From NCBI GenBank assembly GCA_001599295.1, contig BCGN01000007.1:981791-1045790 (forward strand): 64,000 bases of DNA, written 5' to 3'. Below the pieces are notes generated by a model. It saw only the letters and a program-made list of their open reading frames with translations. It did no database searches and was not told the DNA's origin. Positions 9,988-22,901 of this stretch are shown one piece after another. Source of the DNA: Sporopachydermia quercuum (taxonomy: Eukaryota > Ascomycota > Sporopachydermiomycetes > Sporopachydermiales > Sporopachydermiaceae). Both the position numbers and the translations under genes were made by a program. Every line of letters begins with the position of its first letter. Within the stretch, counting starts at the first letter, position 1.

Positions 9988-12945
9988 TTGTTTGTTTTTA
10001 ATAGAAAGAAAAAAAAAGAATGTTTGAAAGAAAACTAAAGCCTATAGCAATTGAGCAATGATACCCTTGTCATTGAAGATAGATCTCTGCTCGTAAGTGC
10101 TAGCTTAGGGATGATGTAATTGTAACACCAAAGACAAAACTTGATATTGATTGCCAATGAATGCTTGCTTGTATGACAATTGAGTAGTATCTGGACAAAA
10201 TAAGTTTTAATATTTGATTGTCGATTCAGTAAACCTCGGAAACCAGCTCCTTCATTGATAAAATAAACTGAGATGAGAAAATTGCAGATCTTTTTCTGTT
10301 TTTCTGTGAGGGAAAGTATGCTAGGAGTATTGATGGAATTCCCGGAAAATAGATGGATTCAATAATTGTCTTCTGTATTTGCTTCACGAATGTTCTTAAT
10401 TAATTATATATCGAGATAGATGATTGAGATAACTGAGATGAGTGAAAGTTTCTTGGTTCGAACACGGTAGAATTCAATTTGGAAGTAGGAGTAGGAAGAA
10501 AAGAGCAGCTCAGAGAAGCATTAAAAGAAGTTGAACGAGTTTCTAAGCAAAGTAAATAAAAAGGCCCAGATGAATCATGTGAGCTTGATTTATGCTAATT
10601 TGGTAGGTGTTTCTTCGAATTTGAATTCCATCAAAGCGCGACAATGCAAATAATAATCTCTGTAGATGCTCTGAAAATCTATATACTTTTTATTCTATAG
10701 GGACAATGATCATTGACCAATTTTCGTCATGATGCAACTGTTCAAATTGGGATAAATGAGAGCACCAAACTGAATGAAGACATTGTGATAGTATGAGGAC
10801 TATTGTAGTCCATCAATTTTGGTGACTATAGTGACATACTGGAGAAATATTTTGATAATAAAACAAGTTTGATAATAAATTAACTGTTATTTCAGGAGAA
10901 TATGTACATTTAATGGGCATATTGTCGCCTAAAATGATCATACACCAAGCACAATTTATTGAATAATCGGAAAACTTACTGAATTTCTTTCAAAAGTAGG
11001 TTAAAGTTAGGAGAATAAAATTTAAGGTTTATTGACTTTTTGTTTAATTTACATACAAAAAATGTTTTTAGCTTCCAATAAAATTAAGGTTAAGGTGTCT
11101 AAATTTAAACTTCTTTAAACCACCAACCACGAGATGGAAGGCTAGGCGAGGAAGATGATATGGTTGACATGTTTGAATTGTTGCAGGTGATTACCTATAG
11201 TAATAACTGTAGGGTTGTCAAACTATTATGACAACTCCACTACGCATTTTCTATTTGGATATTACTCGCGCATGTTCCTCTATTCTCACGAGGTATCTTT
11301 TAATTCAGCTCAAGCACTCAGACAACATTAAATTAGGGGGTCTTTTACCAGTTTCGATCTTTTGTCTGATATCGGCAATTATACGAACGTTTTTACTAAC
11401 ATGTAAAAACGAGAAAGAAGGTTGGTAGGAATAACGGAAATGATGAGTATCACAGTGAGGGAGACCCCACTTACTACTTACTGCCTGCTTATAAACCACT
11501 CCAATGAAAATAACAGAATAAACTCCTAAATGAATAAGAACCAGAATAAGAACTAGATTATATGCACATTATTAGATAGGGTATCAATTTGCATTACCCA
11601 AATAATAGCATCGTCCCTTGACTCCTATGTCAGTTATTTGTTCATCTAATCCAATGACCATATTAGGCACATCAGATGGTAAAGCATTTCACTAACCACC
11701 TAATTAAAGTTACAGTTTAAATCATGGTTACGCTTTTCATCTGTTACATACATCATTTGATCAAAAGAATGTCATGATGGATCGGGTCGATGTTGGACCA
11801 ATTTTGGATAGTGTTTGGTTATAATGAATTTAATTTAATTCAATCTCAAGGGAAACAAAAAACAGTGAGACTCTAGAGAACCAACTTCCGATGTTTGGTA
11901 AAAGTGAGATAGATAGTCGTAGGTTAAATGAAGATAAAATGAGGATAAAATGAAAATAAATGGAGAAAACTCAGTTGAGTTGTATGCCTAGATTGTCGCT
12001 TGAACTTTTTAATAAGCTTCAGAAGTGGCTTTTAAATTCGTCAGATGCGTTACCTGTTGAGGTAATCAATTTGAATACGATTCTTCTTGAATTGAATTTC
12101 TTGTGCTTTTCAGACAATGAGCGTTCTCTTACATATAAATTGTTGTCCAGACACCGCAATCCATATTGGTAAACCCCAAAGATCTAATGTCTAGAGGGTA
12201 CCCTGCCCAAAGTTTGAAATACTGCTCTCAAATATTTCAAACTTGCTATTATCAACTGAAACCCATACTGCTTCAGATGCGTCTAAGTTTGCTGGAAGCT
12301 CCACTAGATTCATTACAAAGATCAGCTAGCCGTCGCACTGCAACACTAGTTCATTACTTATAGCTACATTCTCTTACTTCTCCCTTCTACCAATCACGTA
12401 TGTCATTCCTTCTCTAATTACAAATCAATGCAAGATTCTTGGATCTAATTTCCATGCCAAGTCTCTTCTTAATTTCATTTAGGTTTATGTAATGTGCCAA
12501 AATCTGCACTAACACCTAAGAAACCTTAAGCTTATATATATACCTTAAGCTTATATCCCAGCCTGCCACTTCAATTTCCAAGTTGGTGAAATTCTACTAT
12601 ATGTCTCACTTCACCTATTCTCTGAATTCGGAAATGATTATTATATATCTACAATAATCTCCGAAATTCTCAACACCCGATCATCACATGTCTCCTAATG
12701 AATATGGTCTTGCTCACATTATGTTTAATCGCTGTTTGAGAATGTGTAACACCAAATATGTACCAAAAACACTATCGCACCTTGTTAGTGGATCCATTGT
12801 AGAGTAAAGAATGCTTTATATGAAAAGTACATGAAAGCAAGATATTACTTACTATATTTGATATTTGGTTGATGAAAGCCACTGGGAATTAATAAGCTAG
12901 TGAGAGATTAGGAGTTAAATAGATAAGGAATAGGGAGTAGGAAAT
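9988..12945. other. intergenic, about 3 kb
   Basis: Lies between the divergent Q/S/N-rich gene (minus) and YPT6 (plus), so it should hold both promoters. It contains a TTTAAGG/CTTTAA-rich patch at 10,998-11,120, a 15-base direct repeat (ACCTTAAGCTTATAT) near 12,523-12,556, and the doubtful coding stretch at 11,960-12,363. No tRNA seen. Confidence 0.5.
11960..12363 (+). other. doubtful coding stretch in two frames
   Basis: An ATG at 11960 opens a 70-codon frame (LSLELFNKLQKWLL...) ending at 12172, and an overlapping frame is open to 12363. Both have protein-like composition, but I recognise neither. A 60-base GT-AG segment after 12060 could be an intron, although it lacks the TACTAAC-type branch point of the certain introns here. 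It may be a small spliced gene, a decayed one, or chance. Confidence 0.15.
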
Positions 12946-14301
<1,356 letters not shown>

Positions 14302-14719
14302 TAAATAATCATAATTTGACGTTTAATGATAAACCCGTTCATTCATTCTGTAAGAAGAATAATGTGTGTTTGTTGGATGTAGTGCTTTTCCTTTTCAAAA
14401 AAGGTGGAGAAGGTGGATAGGATAAGTAGGTTATAAACTTCGTCGCAGTTGAATTCAACTACTCTTCTTGACATCGTTACGTTACCATTACATATCTACT
14501 TTCACATTAAATCATTCTCTTTCTTATTGCCAAGCGCGTTACTACAATCATAAAGATTGTAATCTCACAACTAGCTTTAACAGCATAGTATCAAATATAA
14601 TACAATACATCATTATTACCATTCATTTTATTTGTCTAAAAAATACCAAAAACACGTAAATATAAAAATAAATATACCAGTTTATCAGCAAGCATATCTA
14701 ACGTACATCATAAAGATGT
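14302..14719. other. convergent intergenic YPT6-MEP
   Basis: Just over 400 bases between two converging 3' ends. AT-rich toward the MEP side. Nothing else seen. Confidence 0.6.
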
Positions 14720-16165
14720 CTACTGACTTTTTTCATTATTCACATTCTCGCTCACATTCTTGTCAACCTCAGTGGATGAACCTTCGACACTATTACCAGG
14801 TGAATGGTTAGCCGCCTGCAAAACATCGTCCATACCAGGTTGATTGAAATCATGCATATTATTACCCCAAGAGTTGAAATCTCTTCGAACTTCAACATAG
14901 TCATAGGCAAACTCACCAACTTGATCCTCATCCATTCCTTTGAATTCGGCAAGCTCAGTAGCCCTTAACTGACAACCGGGGATTTTATTCAAAGCCAAGC
15001 ATATTAGAGTAGTGAAAACAAAAACATAGCCACAGCAAGCGCAAATATATGCAACTTGAATATATAGCTGTTTATAGTTATGAGAGATCCAACCACCGTC
15101 ATGATCGGTAGCACCATCAAGACCTAAAACCCAATCCGCACCAAATAAAGCATTGAACACTAAGCCAACTACACCAGCGATGCCGTGCTCAGCTAAAACA
15201 TCAAGGGAATCATCAACTTTCACCAAATACTTGAACTTCGTACTGAAATTACATACTACACCAGCAGTGATTCCAAGAACACAGGAGCCGTATAAAGTAA
15301 TGCAACCAGAGGCAGGAGTAGCAGCAACCAGGCCAGAAATAATCCCTGAGCAAACACCAACAGTTGACCATTTTTTCTCTAATCTGAAATCCAATAAACA
15401 CCAAGTCATTGCGCCAAATACAGCAGTTAAATTAGAATTCCACACTGCATAGACAGCTCGCAAGTTTGCTCCTAAAGCTGAACCACCATTGAAACCTAAC
15501 CAGCCAAACCATAGTAGAGCTGTTCCTAAAGTGACCATTGATACATTATGAGGTCTGAAGTTGAGAAGGAATTGCTCCTTACGCCTACCTAGAATCCATG
15601 AATAAGCAAAAGCAGCGAAACCAGAACCAATTTCAACAGGACCGCCACCAGCATAGTCCAATACATTATACTTAAAAGCCCATCCATTTGAATTCCATAC
15701 CCAGCATGCTAAAGGACAATAAACTAAAGTTGCCCATACAAAACAAAAAACCATTGCTGGGAATAACCTTCCTCTCTCAGCAATTGCTCCTACAATAATA
15801 GCTAATGTAACACACATGAACATTCCCTGATAAGCAGCAAAGACCAACTCTGGATATGTAGAACCCTCATCACCTCCTAAAACATTTCGGAGACCAAATG
15901 AATCAAGATTACCGATATAACCATTATGAGCAGTTGAAGAAAACGCCAAAGAATAACCCCAGAAGTACCATTGAAAGATACCAACCACACCTGCCATTAA
16001 ACAAGCCCAGATCATTGATAAAGCTGATTTCCTTCTTGCGAGACCTGAATACAGGAATCCCAGTCCTGGAATCATGATTAATACCATACATGTTGATATT
16101 GTTAAGTAGGCAGTATCACCAGAGTCGAACTCCTGTGTACTCACGTCACCTCTTCGAACAAGCAT
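14720..16165 (-). CDS. MEP: ammonium permease, Mep1/Mep3 type
   Basis: Amt/Mep/Rh-family plasma-membrane ammonium transporter, 481 residues, a typical length. Eleven hydrophobic segments can be followed from about residue 17. Family blocks include PGLGFLYSGLARRKSALSM, AIAERGR, the signature FGWLGFNGGSA and AEHGIAGVVG. The first position of the twin-histidine pair is Glu178 (GGGPVEIGSG); the second is His327. Glu at the first position is the Mep1/Mep3 pattern, whereas Mep2 sensors have His. The cytosolic tail (about 405-481) has the conserved D-x-x-x-F-A-Y-D-Y-V-E start and a variable Asn/Ser/Glu-rich end. Start ATG at 16165. GATA sites upstream suggest nitrogen control. CTG codons at 16052-16054 and 16061-16063 encode conserved leucines. 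Confidence 0.95.
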   Translation of the reverse strand: MLVRRGDVSTQEFDSGDTAYLTISTCMVLIMIPGLGFLYSGLARRKSALSMIWACLMAGVVGIFQWYFWGYSLAFSSTAHNGYIGNLDSFGLRNVLGGDEGSTYPELVFAAYQGMFMCVTLAIIVGAIAERGRLFPAMVFCFVWATLVYCPLACWVWNSNGWAFKYNVLDYAGGGPVEIGSGFAAFAYSWILGRRKEQFLLNFRPHNVSMVTLGTALLWFGWLGFNGGSALGANLRAVYAVWNSNLTAVFGAMTWCLLDFRLEKKWSTVGVCSGIISGLVAATPASGCITLYGSCVLGITAGVVCNFSTKFKYLVKVDDSLDVLAEHGIAGVVGLVFNALFGADWVLGLDGATDHDGGWISHNYKQLYIQVAYICACCGYVFVFTTLICLALNKIPGCQLRATELAEFKGMDEDQVGEFAYDYVEVRRDFNSWGNNMHDFNQPGMDDVLQAANHSPGNSVEGSSTEVDKNVSENVNNEKSQ

Positions 16166-19100
16166 GGTGTTATATATTCCTGTCAGCTGAGTTGAGTTAT
16201 GTGAATGTAGATGCAGATGACTTGTTATTGCGGTTACTACCAGCTTTGAGAGTGCTATAAATCAAAATGCAAGCTTAAGATGCAATTGAGATCTGTTTCT
16301 GAAAATATTATCAAGCAAATCACCAACTATAAGATGAAATCAACTGCAATAACAACACAAGAGACCAGACACGAACTACCATTGAAAACTTCATGCGGAT
16401 GAGAAGGGAGAGCAGAGGTATATATTTGAAAAGGGAAAAAAACTTTGTTGGAATCGAAACCTTGCACACGATTTTAAGTTAGAAGGAAACTTCTATCTAG
16501 GATAATCAGGTAGTGAGAGAAGATTAAAGAGTTTTCATTTCATTGAAGGAAAGATGTTTTAATATTGAAATGAAGAAAAAACTCTTGCACTTTCCGTACA
16601 AATTGTATGAAGGTACACAAAATAAGCAATATTTTCTCTATTAAGCTTCACTAAACTTTAAGTTTAAAGAACTTAATTCGATGCATCTTCTTATCAAATT
16701 TTAATTGAGGAAACCAATGAAATTGTAGCGATGTTCCTTCAATTTGTGTAGATGATATAGATTGTGATATCTAGTCCTGGGATGATTAAATAGTAAGGTA
16801 TTAAATAATGGAAAGCCATTGAAATTTGTATTTAGAGGATGTCTTGATAGAATAAATTTTCACTATCCATAAAAAGATAGCTTGGCAAAAAGTCTTAGCA
16901 GCCTTAGCTGTGAACCTTATTACTTCATATTCTCTAAGCACCGGTTCAATAGTCCTACTACACTTCCCTCATTACTTCTGTCAGGTTTGATTATACAGTC
17001 CCTTCGGATCGTCGGTTGATAATAGCTGACAGATATAGGAGTGCAAGAAATGGGTGATGAATTATTCTGCAGTACAATCAAGATGAGGATAAAAAGGGTT
17101 TGGCTGTTTAGGGTTTAAGCTCAACTATCATTTCATAATGCTGATAAGCAAAATGAACAGAAGGAATGAATTCTGTTGATGAGCAGGCACTTGTTCTAGT
17201 AGTTCGAGATCGGATTCCATTCCCTACTGCAAAAGATCGTTAATCTCCTTTATATATGGTTAATCGGGATTAAATTCTATATAAAAACATATATCATATC
17301 TAGCTAAGTTGCTAGTTGGGCAGTTATCTACTCGAACGTCTATTCGAACGATTCCATGAAATAATATGCAATGAGTAATTAGTTGATAATGTTTTGAGAG
17401 GGTTTACAGTTATCAATCTTACGATCAGTTTTAGATACGTATGATATGTAGGGAAGTCCCTTCAAATATCCCTTGGGGCTTTTTAGTAAACTTGCAGAGA
17501 TGGAGAAATCAATTAAAAGGGGAGTGATCTATCGAGACAAAAAACTAAAATAGATCAGAGTAATTGATTTCAATTGTAACGAATTCACTGAGATCACGAT
17601 CTCATGGAAGATAGATAGAAGATGTGTTTAGAGGACTTTGACAGTTAGTCATACGTACACAGTATGTATTCTTTTAAGCAACACCCATCTGAAGAAACCA
17701 TGTAAAATGTAAGCTAACACAATCAAATAGTTGTACGCTGTTCACCAAAAAATTCGACTATTGTTCATTTCAGGCCGATCCTCTGTATACTTAATCAATC
17801 CTGGAATAACTAATTAATCTAACAATTGAATGACGACTGACAAAAAAATTTTCTGAATGTTTCAAACAGAATAACTACAACTCCAGAAATGTATTTAGGA
17901 ACAATTGTCATTTGAACAACCCCATTCTAGTTTAACAGTATTCTGTCTGGTCCCATTGATTTTCAAATCAATTTTTTTCTACAATCAAATTAACATTGCG
18001 TTTCTGGTGCCTCCTTGACAAAGACAATCTATAGCTTTCTTCAATAGCATCCCGACATCTCAGATACCTTTTACAGCGCGAAAGTCGAATTTTTCATTTC
18101 TGCTGCAAAGCTAAGTATTTTAGTTTAAAAAGCAATAGGTGCTTCTCCTTCGAGCACTGATTTGTTTCGATCATGTACATATCGTCCTCTACCCTTTATA
18201 TATCAGTTCGGGTCCCAACCCCACAATAACCAAGCAAATATTGGTCCCTTTTCCCAAGATAAAGATATTTTTTAATCTGGGTGCGTCGCTATATCTAGGT
18301 TTATGATTCTCTTATCTCTGAACTTTAAACTTTATTTCTTGAAAATTAAGTATATGAACTCCGTACATTTTCATTCACATTGGCCTATGAAGAACAATGG
18401 AAAATGCTATATAATGAGAATTCTCTTGCAAATAAATTTATAAGAGGTCGACAGAACGAGTTCTACTACTATTAATATGCATGATATGAGACGTGCATAC
18501 GTAAATTGCTTCTAGAGATTGATTTGTTGTAGATAAAAGTAGCAAATGTTGAGCGCTGGTAATTTGGGAACATAGAATTCATGTGCTCCTGTGATGGCAG
18601 TCGTTGAAGTAACTCAATTTAATTGGATTATATGACAGGAATGCTTCAAATTCAGACATTTGCTTAATCGTCTAAAACGTCAATCAACTATCCACACCAA
18701 TTCTCGCAGACCCCATTTCTGATTCTCAAGAACCCCAGGAAAGCTGAAAGAGTTTATTTTATTTGTCGCTTATTCAGTGAATTCAAATCAATCAATCGCC
18801 CATCTTGAAAATGACTTGCTTTGCTTTAACTAAACCCACCCCTGTGCATTATAGTTATGCATCTTAAGTCTCAGAACATTCCGTCCATTGGGTAGAATAA
18901 ACTTGGAAATCATGTAATATTTTCGGGTTTAAATCTTTGCCTAACTATTATTGATTACATCATTATTAATTCACTCTGAATTACTAAGGGGAGGTCCTCG
19001 AGACTGATTGCATATTGTCTTCTGATTCACTCCCTAAACTGGGATTCACACAACCTACCCCACGATAGATACATCGGGAATCGCCTTGCTATATTCCAAT

Positions 19101-19225
19101 GTTTATTGCCATCGGATATTCTTGTCAGAACCTGGATACACCATATTTGGATATTTATTGTCATCAGTTGCAGAAAGCTTATAAGTATTTCGAAGATTGC
19201 CTAAAACAGCGAAGAAAACTCCAAC
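16166..19225. other. long divergent promoter region MEP-PALC
   Basis: Just over 3 kb shared by the MEP promoter (minus) and the PALC promoter (plus). It contains GATAAG-type sites and a TTTAAG-rich patch at 16,641-16,680. No convincing ORF, tRNA or repeat is seen. Confidence 0.5.
16690..16695 (-). promoter_or_regulatory. GATAAG box upstream of the ammonium permease
   Basis: CTTATC on the plus strand (GATAAG on the gene strand) lies about 525 bases before the MEP start. Further copies are at 17143-17148 and 18311-18316. GATA factors (Gln3/Gat1 type) drive MEP genes under nitrogen limitation in other yeasts. Six-base motifs are common by chance, so this is suggestive only. Confidence 0.3.
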
Positions 19226-20710
19226 ATGGCAACCATATATCTGTTCTGCTTGCCAACAACGGGTCAGTTGTCACTATCGGAGTTAGATCTCGGGTCAACC
19301 TCTGAAATAAGTAATCTGATTCCGCAAGCTACATTATTACGTAATTCCGTCCGTGAAAGTTTGAAAAACGCGAAACATAATCCACAGAATACNTCTTTTG
19401 TATCAGTAGTGAGGTACATCGAAAACTATCTGCCTTATCTGTTCACCATAGCATTACTACATCCAACGGCTTCAGAGTCAGCGGCATCGGAGTTTACATA
19501 CGGATATAGTCATGATCAGGTGCAATCTTCACTACAGTACGAAACTGGTTCCGACGCCTTTCGGATTGCTAAAGATATAAAGTTTGGGTCCTATTGGAGC
19601 TTGCCGTTCTCCTCCCCTAGATTTCCTTTTCCTAAGAACACGGATGAGCTCAGGAAGAAAAACAAGCTATTTGTACCGACGTTACAGGAAGAAATAAGTC
19701 TTTGCATACTAACCCTAATACTGGCGTATAGTGTATTAGCTGAAAAAGCTTTAGAGAAAGAGTATTCTCATACCGACGAAAAGACCGGAATCGATAGATG
19801 GAAATTGGTGTCAGGTTATTTGAGCAAATGTAAGCTTATGATTGATTTTCTAATCAAAAGCAACCCGGTTTCTTCCATTATGGATCTTCAGCCTCCCGTT
19901 TTATCGGGGTTACAATCCCTAATATCGGGATCTATTAATATGGCCTATCTTCATAAACAAGTCGCCGATATTACAACTGTGGCTGCCGATTCCGCCGGTA
20001 CATCTTCTTCATTAATTTTTCGCGCTCGGGTGGCTATATATGCAAGTCGCTGTTTCCAGGTGTGCCTATCCACATTTCCTGCTACGTTGATGTCTCGGAG
20101 GCTAAAATCGTGGCTGACTGATGCCTCTGCTTACTGCATAGCCCATGCGGATCGGTTCTTTGCATTCAGTGTGAAACAGCCAAACGTCAATAAAGTTGGA
20201 AAGGCTATCGGATTAATTCAAGCCGCTATTCAGGATTTATTACCTGTTTTAGATATTTCCGACTCTGGACCGAAAGGAAATTTTCTTGGATCGCGGAAAT
20301 CTAATCCCAGTGACCAAACTCGGAAGCTAGTAGCTAAAGTTAAATCAAAATACAGTAAATATATCAAATCAGTATCAAGTAACGAGTATCTACTTGGAAT
20401 ATCCGATTCGGCGCTACCGACAGCTACTAATATGGACAGTACTGCTGATGGGAAATCAATAGTTCAATATCGGTTAACGTTCTTTGCACTGAAGCTTTTC
20501 CTATCTCTTGAAGATGTTTTTGAGTACTACACAGCTGAGAATGATCGGTTGACGTTTGAGCCGATACCTGCTTATGATGAAGCTAAATCTGATTGGCCGG
20601 AGGGAGCAGAGCTTCCGATAACGTCCGAGCCTTGGGAACCACCGACCTTATTGTTTCCGTCTTCTTCCGACCAAAGAGTAACTCATAATAAACCAGGAGC
20701 ATATTATTGA
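19226..20710 (+). CDS. PALC: PalC-like BRO1-domain protein of the Rim/Pal pH pathway
   Basis: PalC proteins (Ygr122w in S. cerevisiae) carry a BRO1-like domain and link ESCRT-III to activation of the Rim101/PacC transcription factor at alkaline pH. The 494-residue product opens with the PalC-like block FCLPTTGQLSLSEL, then ATLLRNSVRESLK and a VRYIENYLPYLFTIALLH segment. The BRO1-type core (about 100-350) includes EISLCILTLILAYSVLAEKAL and FRARVAIYASRCFQVCL. A variable C-terminus ends PGAYY. The ATG at 19226 lies just before the conserved LPTT block. The gene converges on LOA1 with only 96 bases between stops. It uses many CGG/CCG-containing codons. Confidence 0.8.
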   Translation: MATIYLFCLPTTGQLSLSELDLGSTSEISNLIPQATLLRNSVRESLKNAKHNPQNXSFVSVVRYIENYLPYLFTIALLHPTASESAASEFTYGYSHDQVQSSLQYETGSDAFRIAKDIKFGSYWSLPFSSPRFPFPKNTDELRKKNKLFVPTLQEEISLCILTLILAYSVLAEKALEKEYSHTDEKTGIDRWKLVSGYLSKCKLMIDFLIKSNPVSSIMDLQPPVLSGLQSLISGSINMAYLHKQVADITTVAADSAGTSSSLIFRARVAIYASRCFQVCLSTFPATLMSRRLKSWLTDASAYCIAHADRFFAFSVKQPNVNKVGKAIGLIQAAIQDLLPVLDISDSGPKGNFLGSRKSNPSDQTRKLVAKVKSKYSKYIKSVSSNEYLLGISDSALPTATNMDSTADGKSIVQYRLTFFALKLFLSLEDVFEYYTAENDRLTFEPIPAYDEAKSDWPEGAELPITSEPWEPPTLLFPSSSDQRVTHNKPGAYY

Positions 20711-20806
20711 TTAGTAATCGATTACAAGTAATATACTAAATATATTAGTCTCACGATCACTATATATACATTAATAAAAAAATTACATAAATACAAGCAA
20801 TGAGCC

Positions 20807-21949
20807 CTATGATCGTTTCACTTTATGCCCTTTAGCCCAGGCAGTCAGAAAGGCTAATTTAGCCGAAGAGCTTAAATCATCTCCTAGTTTTCTTAACCGA
20901 GATGAAATGCTCAGTTCGGAACGGAGTTTGTTCCAATCCACTTCAACTACCGGAACATCTCGGGATGGGTCATTTGTTACAATCATTGCTTCCACATCAT
21001 CGGAAAGTCTAATTCTGACTGAATACGAAAGTTCCGACATAGCTCCAAAAAAGAAATTCACATAGCCTTTTGGAATAGGAGTTGTAACACTATTGGGCGT
21101 GTACTTAATCGAAATAACTTTAAATCTTGGATGTAGCTCCTTGTCAATGCTGACCTTGTTATTTCCGAGTACCAAGCTGATTGGCAACAAAGCCGAACCG
21201 TTAGATGTCATACCTTCAATAAATACAACTATAGGTCTACCCAATTTTTTCCCTTCAGCTACTAGCTGAGACGCAGAATAAGTGGATTTTGACCTAATTT
21301 TGTTACTGTATAATTCGGGTGCTCTTAGTGCGTAGTGGAAGGTTCCCCATGCCGATAGTTTAATTAATACCTCCGAAGAGGTGGAGGAAGTATTCGGAAT
21401 AACAAAGATAGGGTTAAATCTAAAGATGAAGGTTCAAGGTTAGCAATAATTCCTATAATTTCCGAGTAGTTCTGCATACTATGGAAATCAAATCGTATAT
21501 TCTATACTCACAGCCATTGTAATATTAACGAATCTAACGGAGAGGTGAAATTAACGGCAATGATATCTCCGGGTTGAGGGTACTTAGGAGATTTCCGGGT
21601 ATTTTCTCTATAGTACATATAAAGTTAGTACAAATGCAAGAGAAGCCAATTAAATAACCAACTCTTCGTTTTATCTGATACTCAAAATCGCTTCCGAAAT
21701 TGCTTACGTTCGTTTCACTCCTTGAATGGAAAACTGTATGGATAAAACACCGAGAAGCCACAGAAAACCTCGGAGAAAAAAGGAGTTAAATACTCCAAGC
21801 GTTAACCCATTCAATATCAGTACTACTAAAGCTAATGGAGCTCGGAACAGAATCAAAACGAGCCGAACAGCAATATTCGTTCCGATAGGTTTCGGAATGA
21901 ATGGTGCAATACCTGTTGCTTGGTCTCTCCAGTTACTGAACTTTTCCAT
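20807..21949 (-). CDS. LOA1: lysophosphatidic acid acyltransferase Loa1, three exons
   Basis: Loa1 is a lysophosphatidic acid:oleoyl-CoA acyltransferase of the ER and lipid droplets, affecting lipid storage and membrane traffic. Exons 21949-21708, 21607-21512 and 21419-20807 (minus strand) join in frame to 316 residues (300 in S. cerevisiae). The N-terminus MEKFSNWRDQATGIAPFIP matches the yeast protein closely and fixes the start at 21949, although the frame is open to an earlier ATG at 22006. A hydrophobic region follows (about 28-70), then NFTSPLDSL in exon 2 and EGMTSNGSALLPIS in exon 3. Introns have GTAAGC and GTGAGT donors and TACTAAC/TGCTAAC branch points. As in the yeast protein, the usual H-x4-D catalytic histidine is absent from the NFTSPLD motif. 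Confidence 0.9.
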
Positions 21950-22901
21950 TATACGCGGTTGGTTAAGACCAGGTTTCCAAACCAAAGTAACCCAAACAGA
22001 ATTCAACTAAAGCCGAATTTCTGCTTTCAATAGCCGAGGTTCGGAAGACTCTATACAGCAGAATGAAGTTTCCTTTCGCTCCGTCTAGACGGGGCCGATT
22101 TAAGTCGTTAATATCTACAACTGAAGCTCGTGAACCACCCCCTACAAGGCTGGAGAAAAATCATATCTTATAAGATGATGTCATCATTTAATAAAAGGAA
22201 CTGGAGACGGTTGTTTAGATACAACCCTAACTGATACTGAACACTTCCTCCCAGATTTCACGTAGACTAATTGAAAATCAAAAACCTTCCAAATCCCTTA
22301 CTGGTAATAAACTTTCCGGGCGAAGTTCATATACTGTGCCATTACTTCTTTGAGTAGCTTCCGGTCTGGCTCTTCTTTTTCTATTGTATCTCTTAGAGGT
22401 AATGTCACATCAGCTGTCATCTCACCCAATTGTAAACAGAGGGAGATCTAATGTGACATCACTCAATTTCCATTTCCAAGGGTATTTCTGAAGACTGAAA
22501 ATTTCCCCATAGTGAGAAAAAACGTGCCTGAATGGAGAATTCAACTGTTTTGTTACTTTTCTTTTCATTATCACCGAAAGCCTTTGCTCCATTTCGGGTG
22601 GTATCTCCGTGGATTTCCAAGGTTTCGGCTTGACAAATTTCTCAGTGTTTGAATTTCGGAAAGACCTTGCTGGAATCTAACCTACAGGACTGGTTATTCT
22701 GTGACAGGTAGTTGTTACCTTCGTTCTGGTTATTAGACACTACCACAATAACCAATCAGCACAGCATATTTGAGTCTCATCTCGGGAACCATAGCAGCTA
22801 TATCTTGGAGATTTACTGGAAATCTCCGAATTTCGGCTGAGTCATATTCGGTTCTTTCTTCAAAGTGCAGATCATATTGTAATCGATCTCCAAACCTCGA
22901 A
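21950..22901. other. shared divergent promoter LOA1-TAZ1
   Basis: About 950 bases between two divergent lipid acyltransferase genes. CCGAA/TTCGG words are frequent, as in the neighbouring coding sequence. In-frame codons run upstream of the chosen TAZ1 start from 22770, so a longer N-terminus is possible. Confidence 0.6.

Noticed and set aside
10455-10466. GGTTCGAACAC, similar to a tRNA B box
   Set aside because: No matching A box or foldable acceptor, D and anticodon arms around it.
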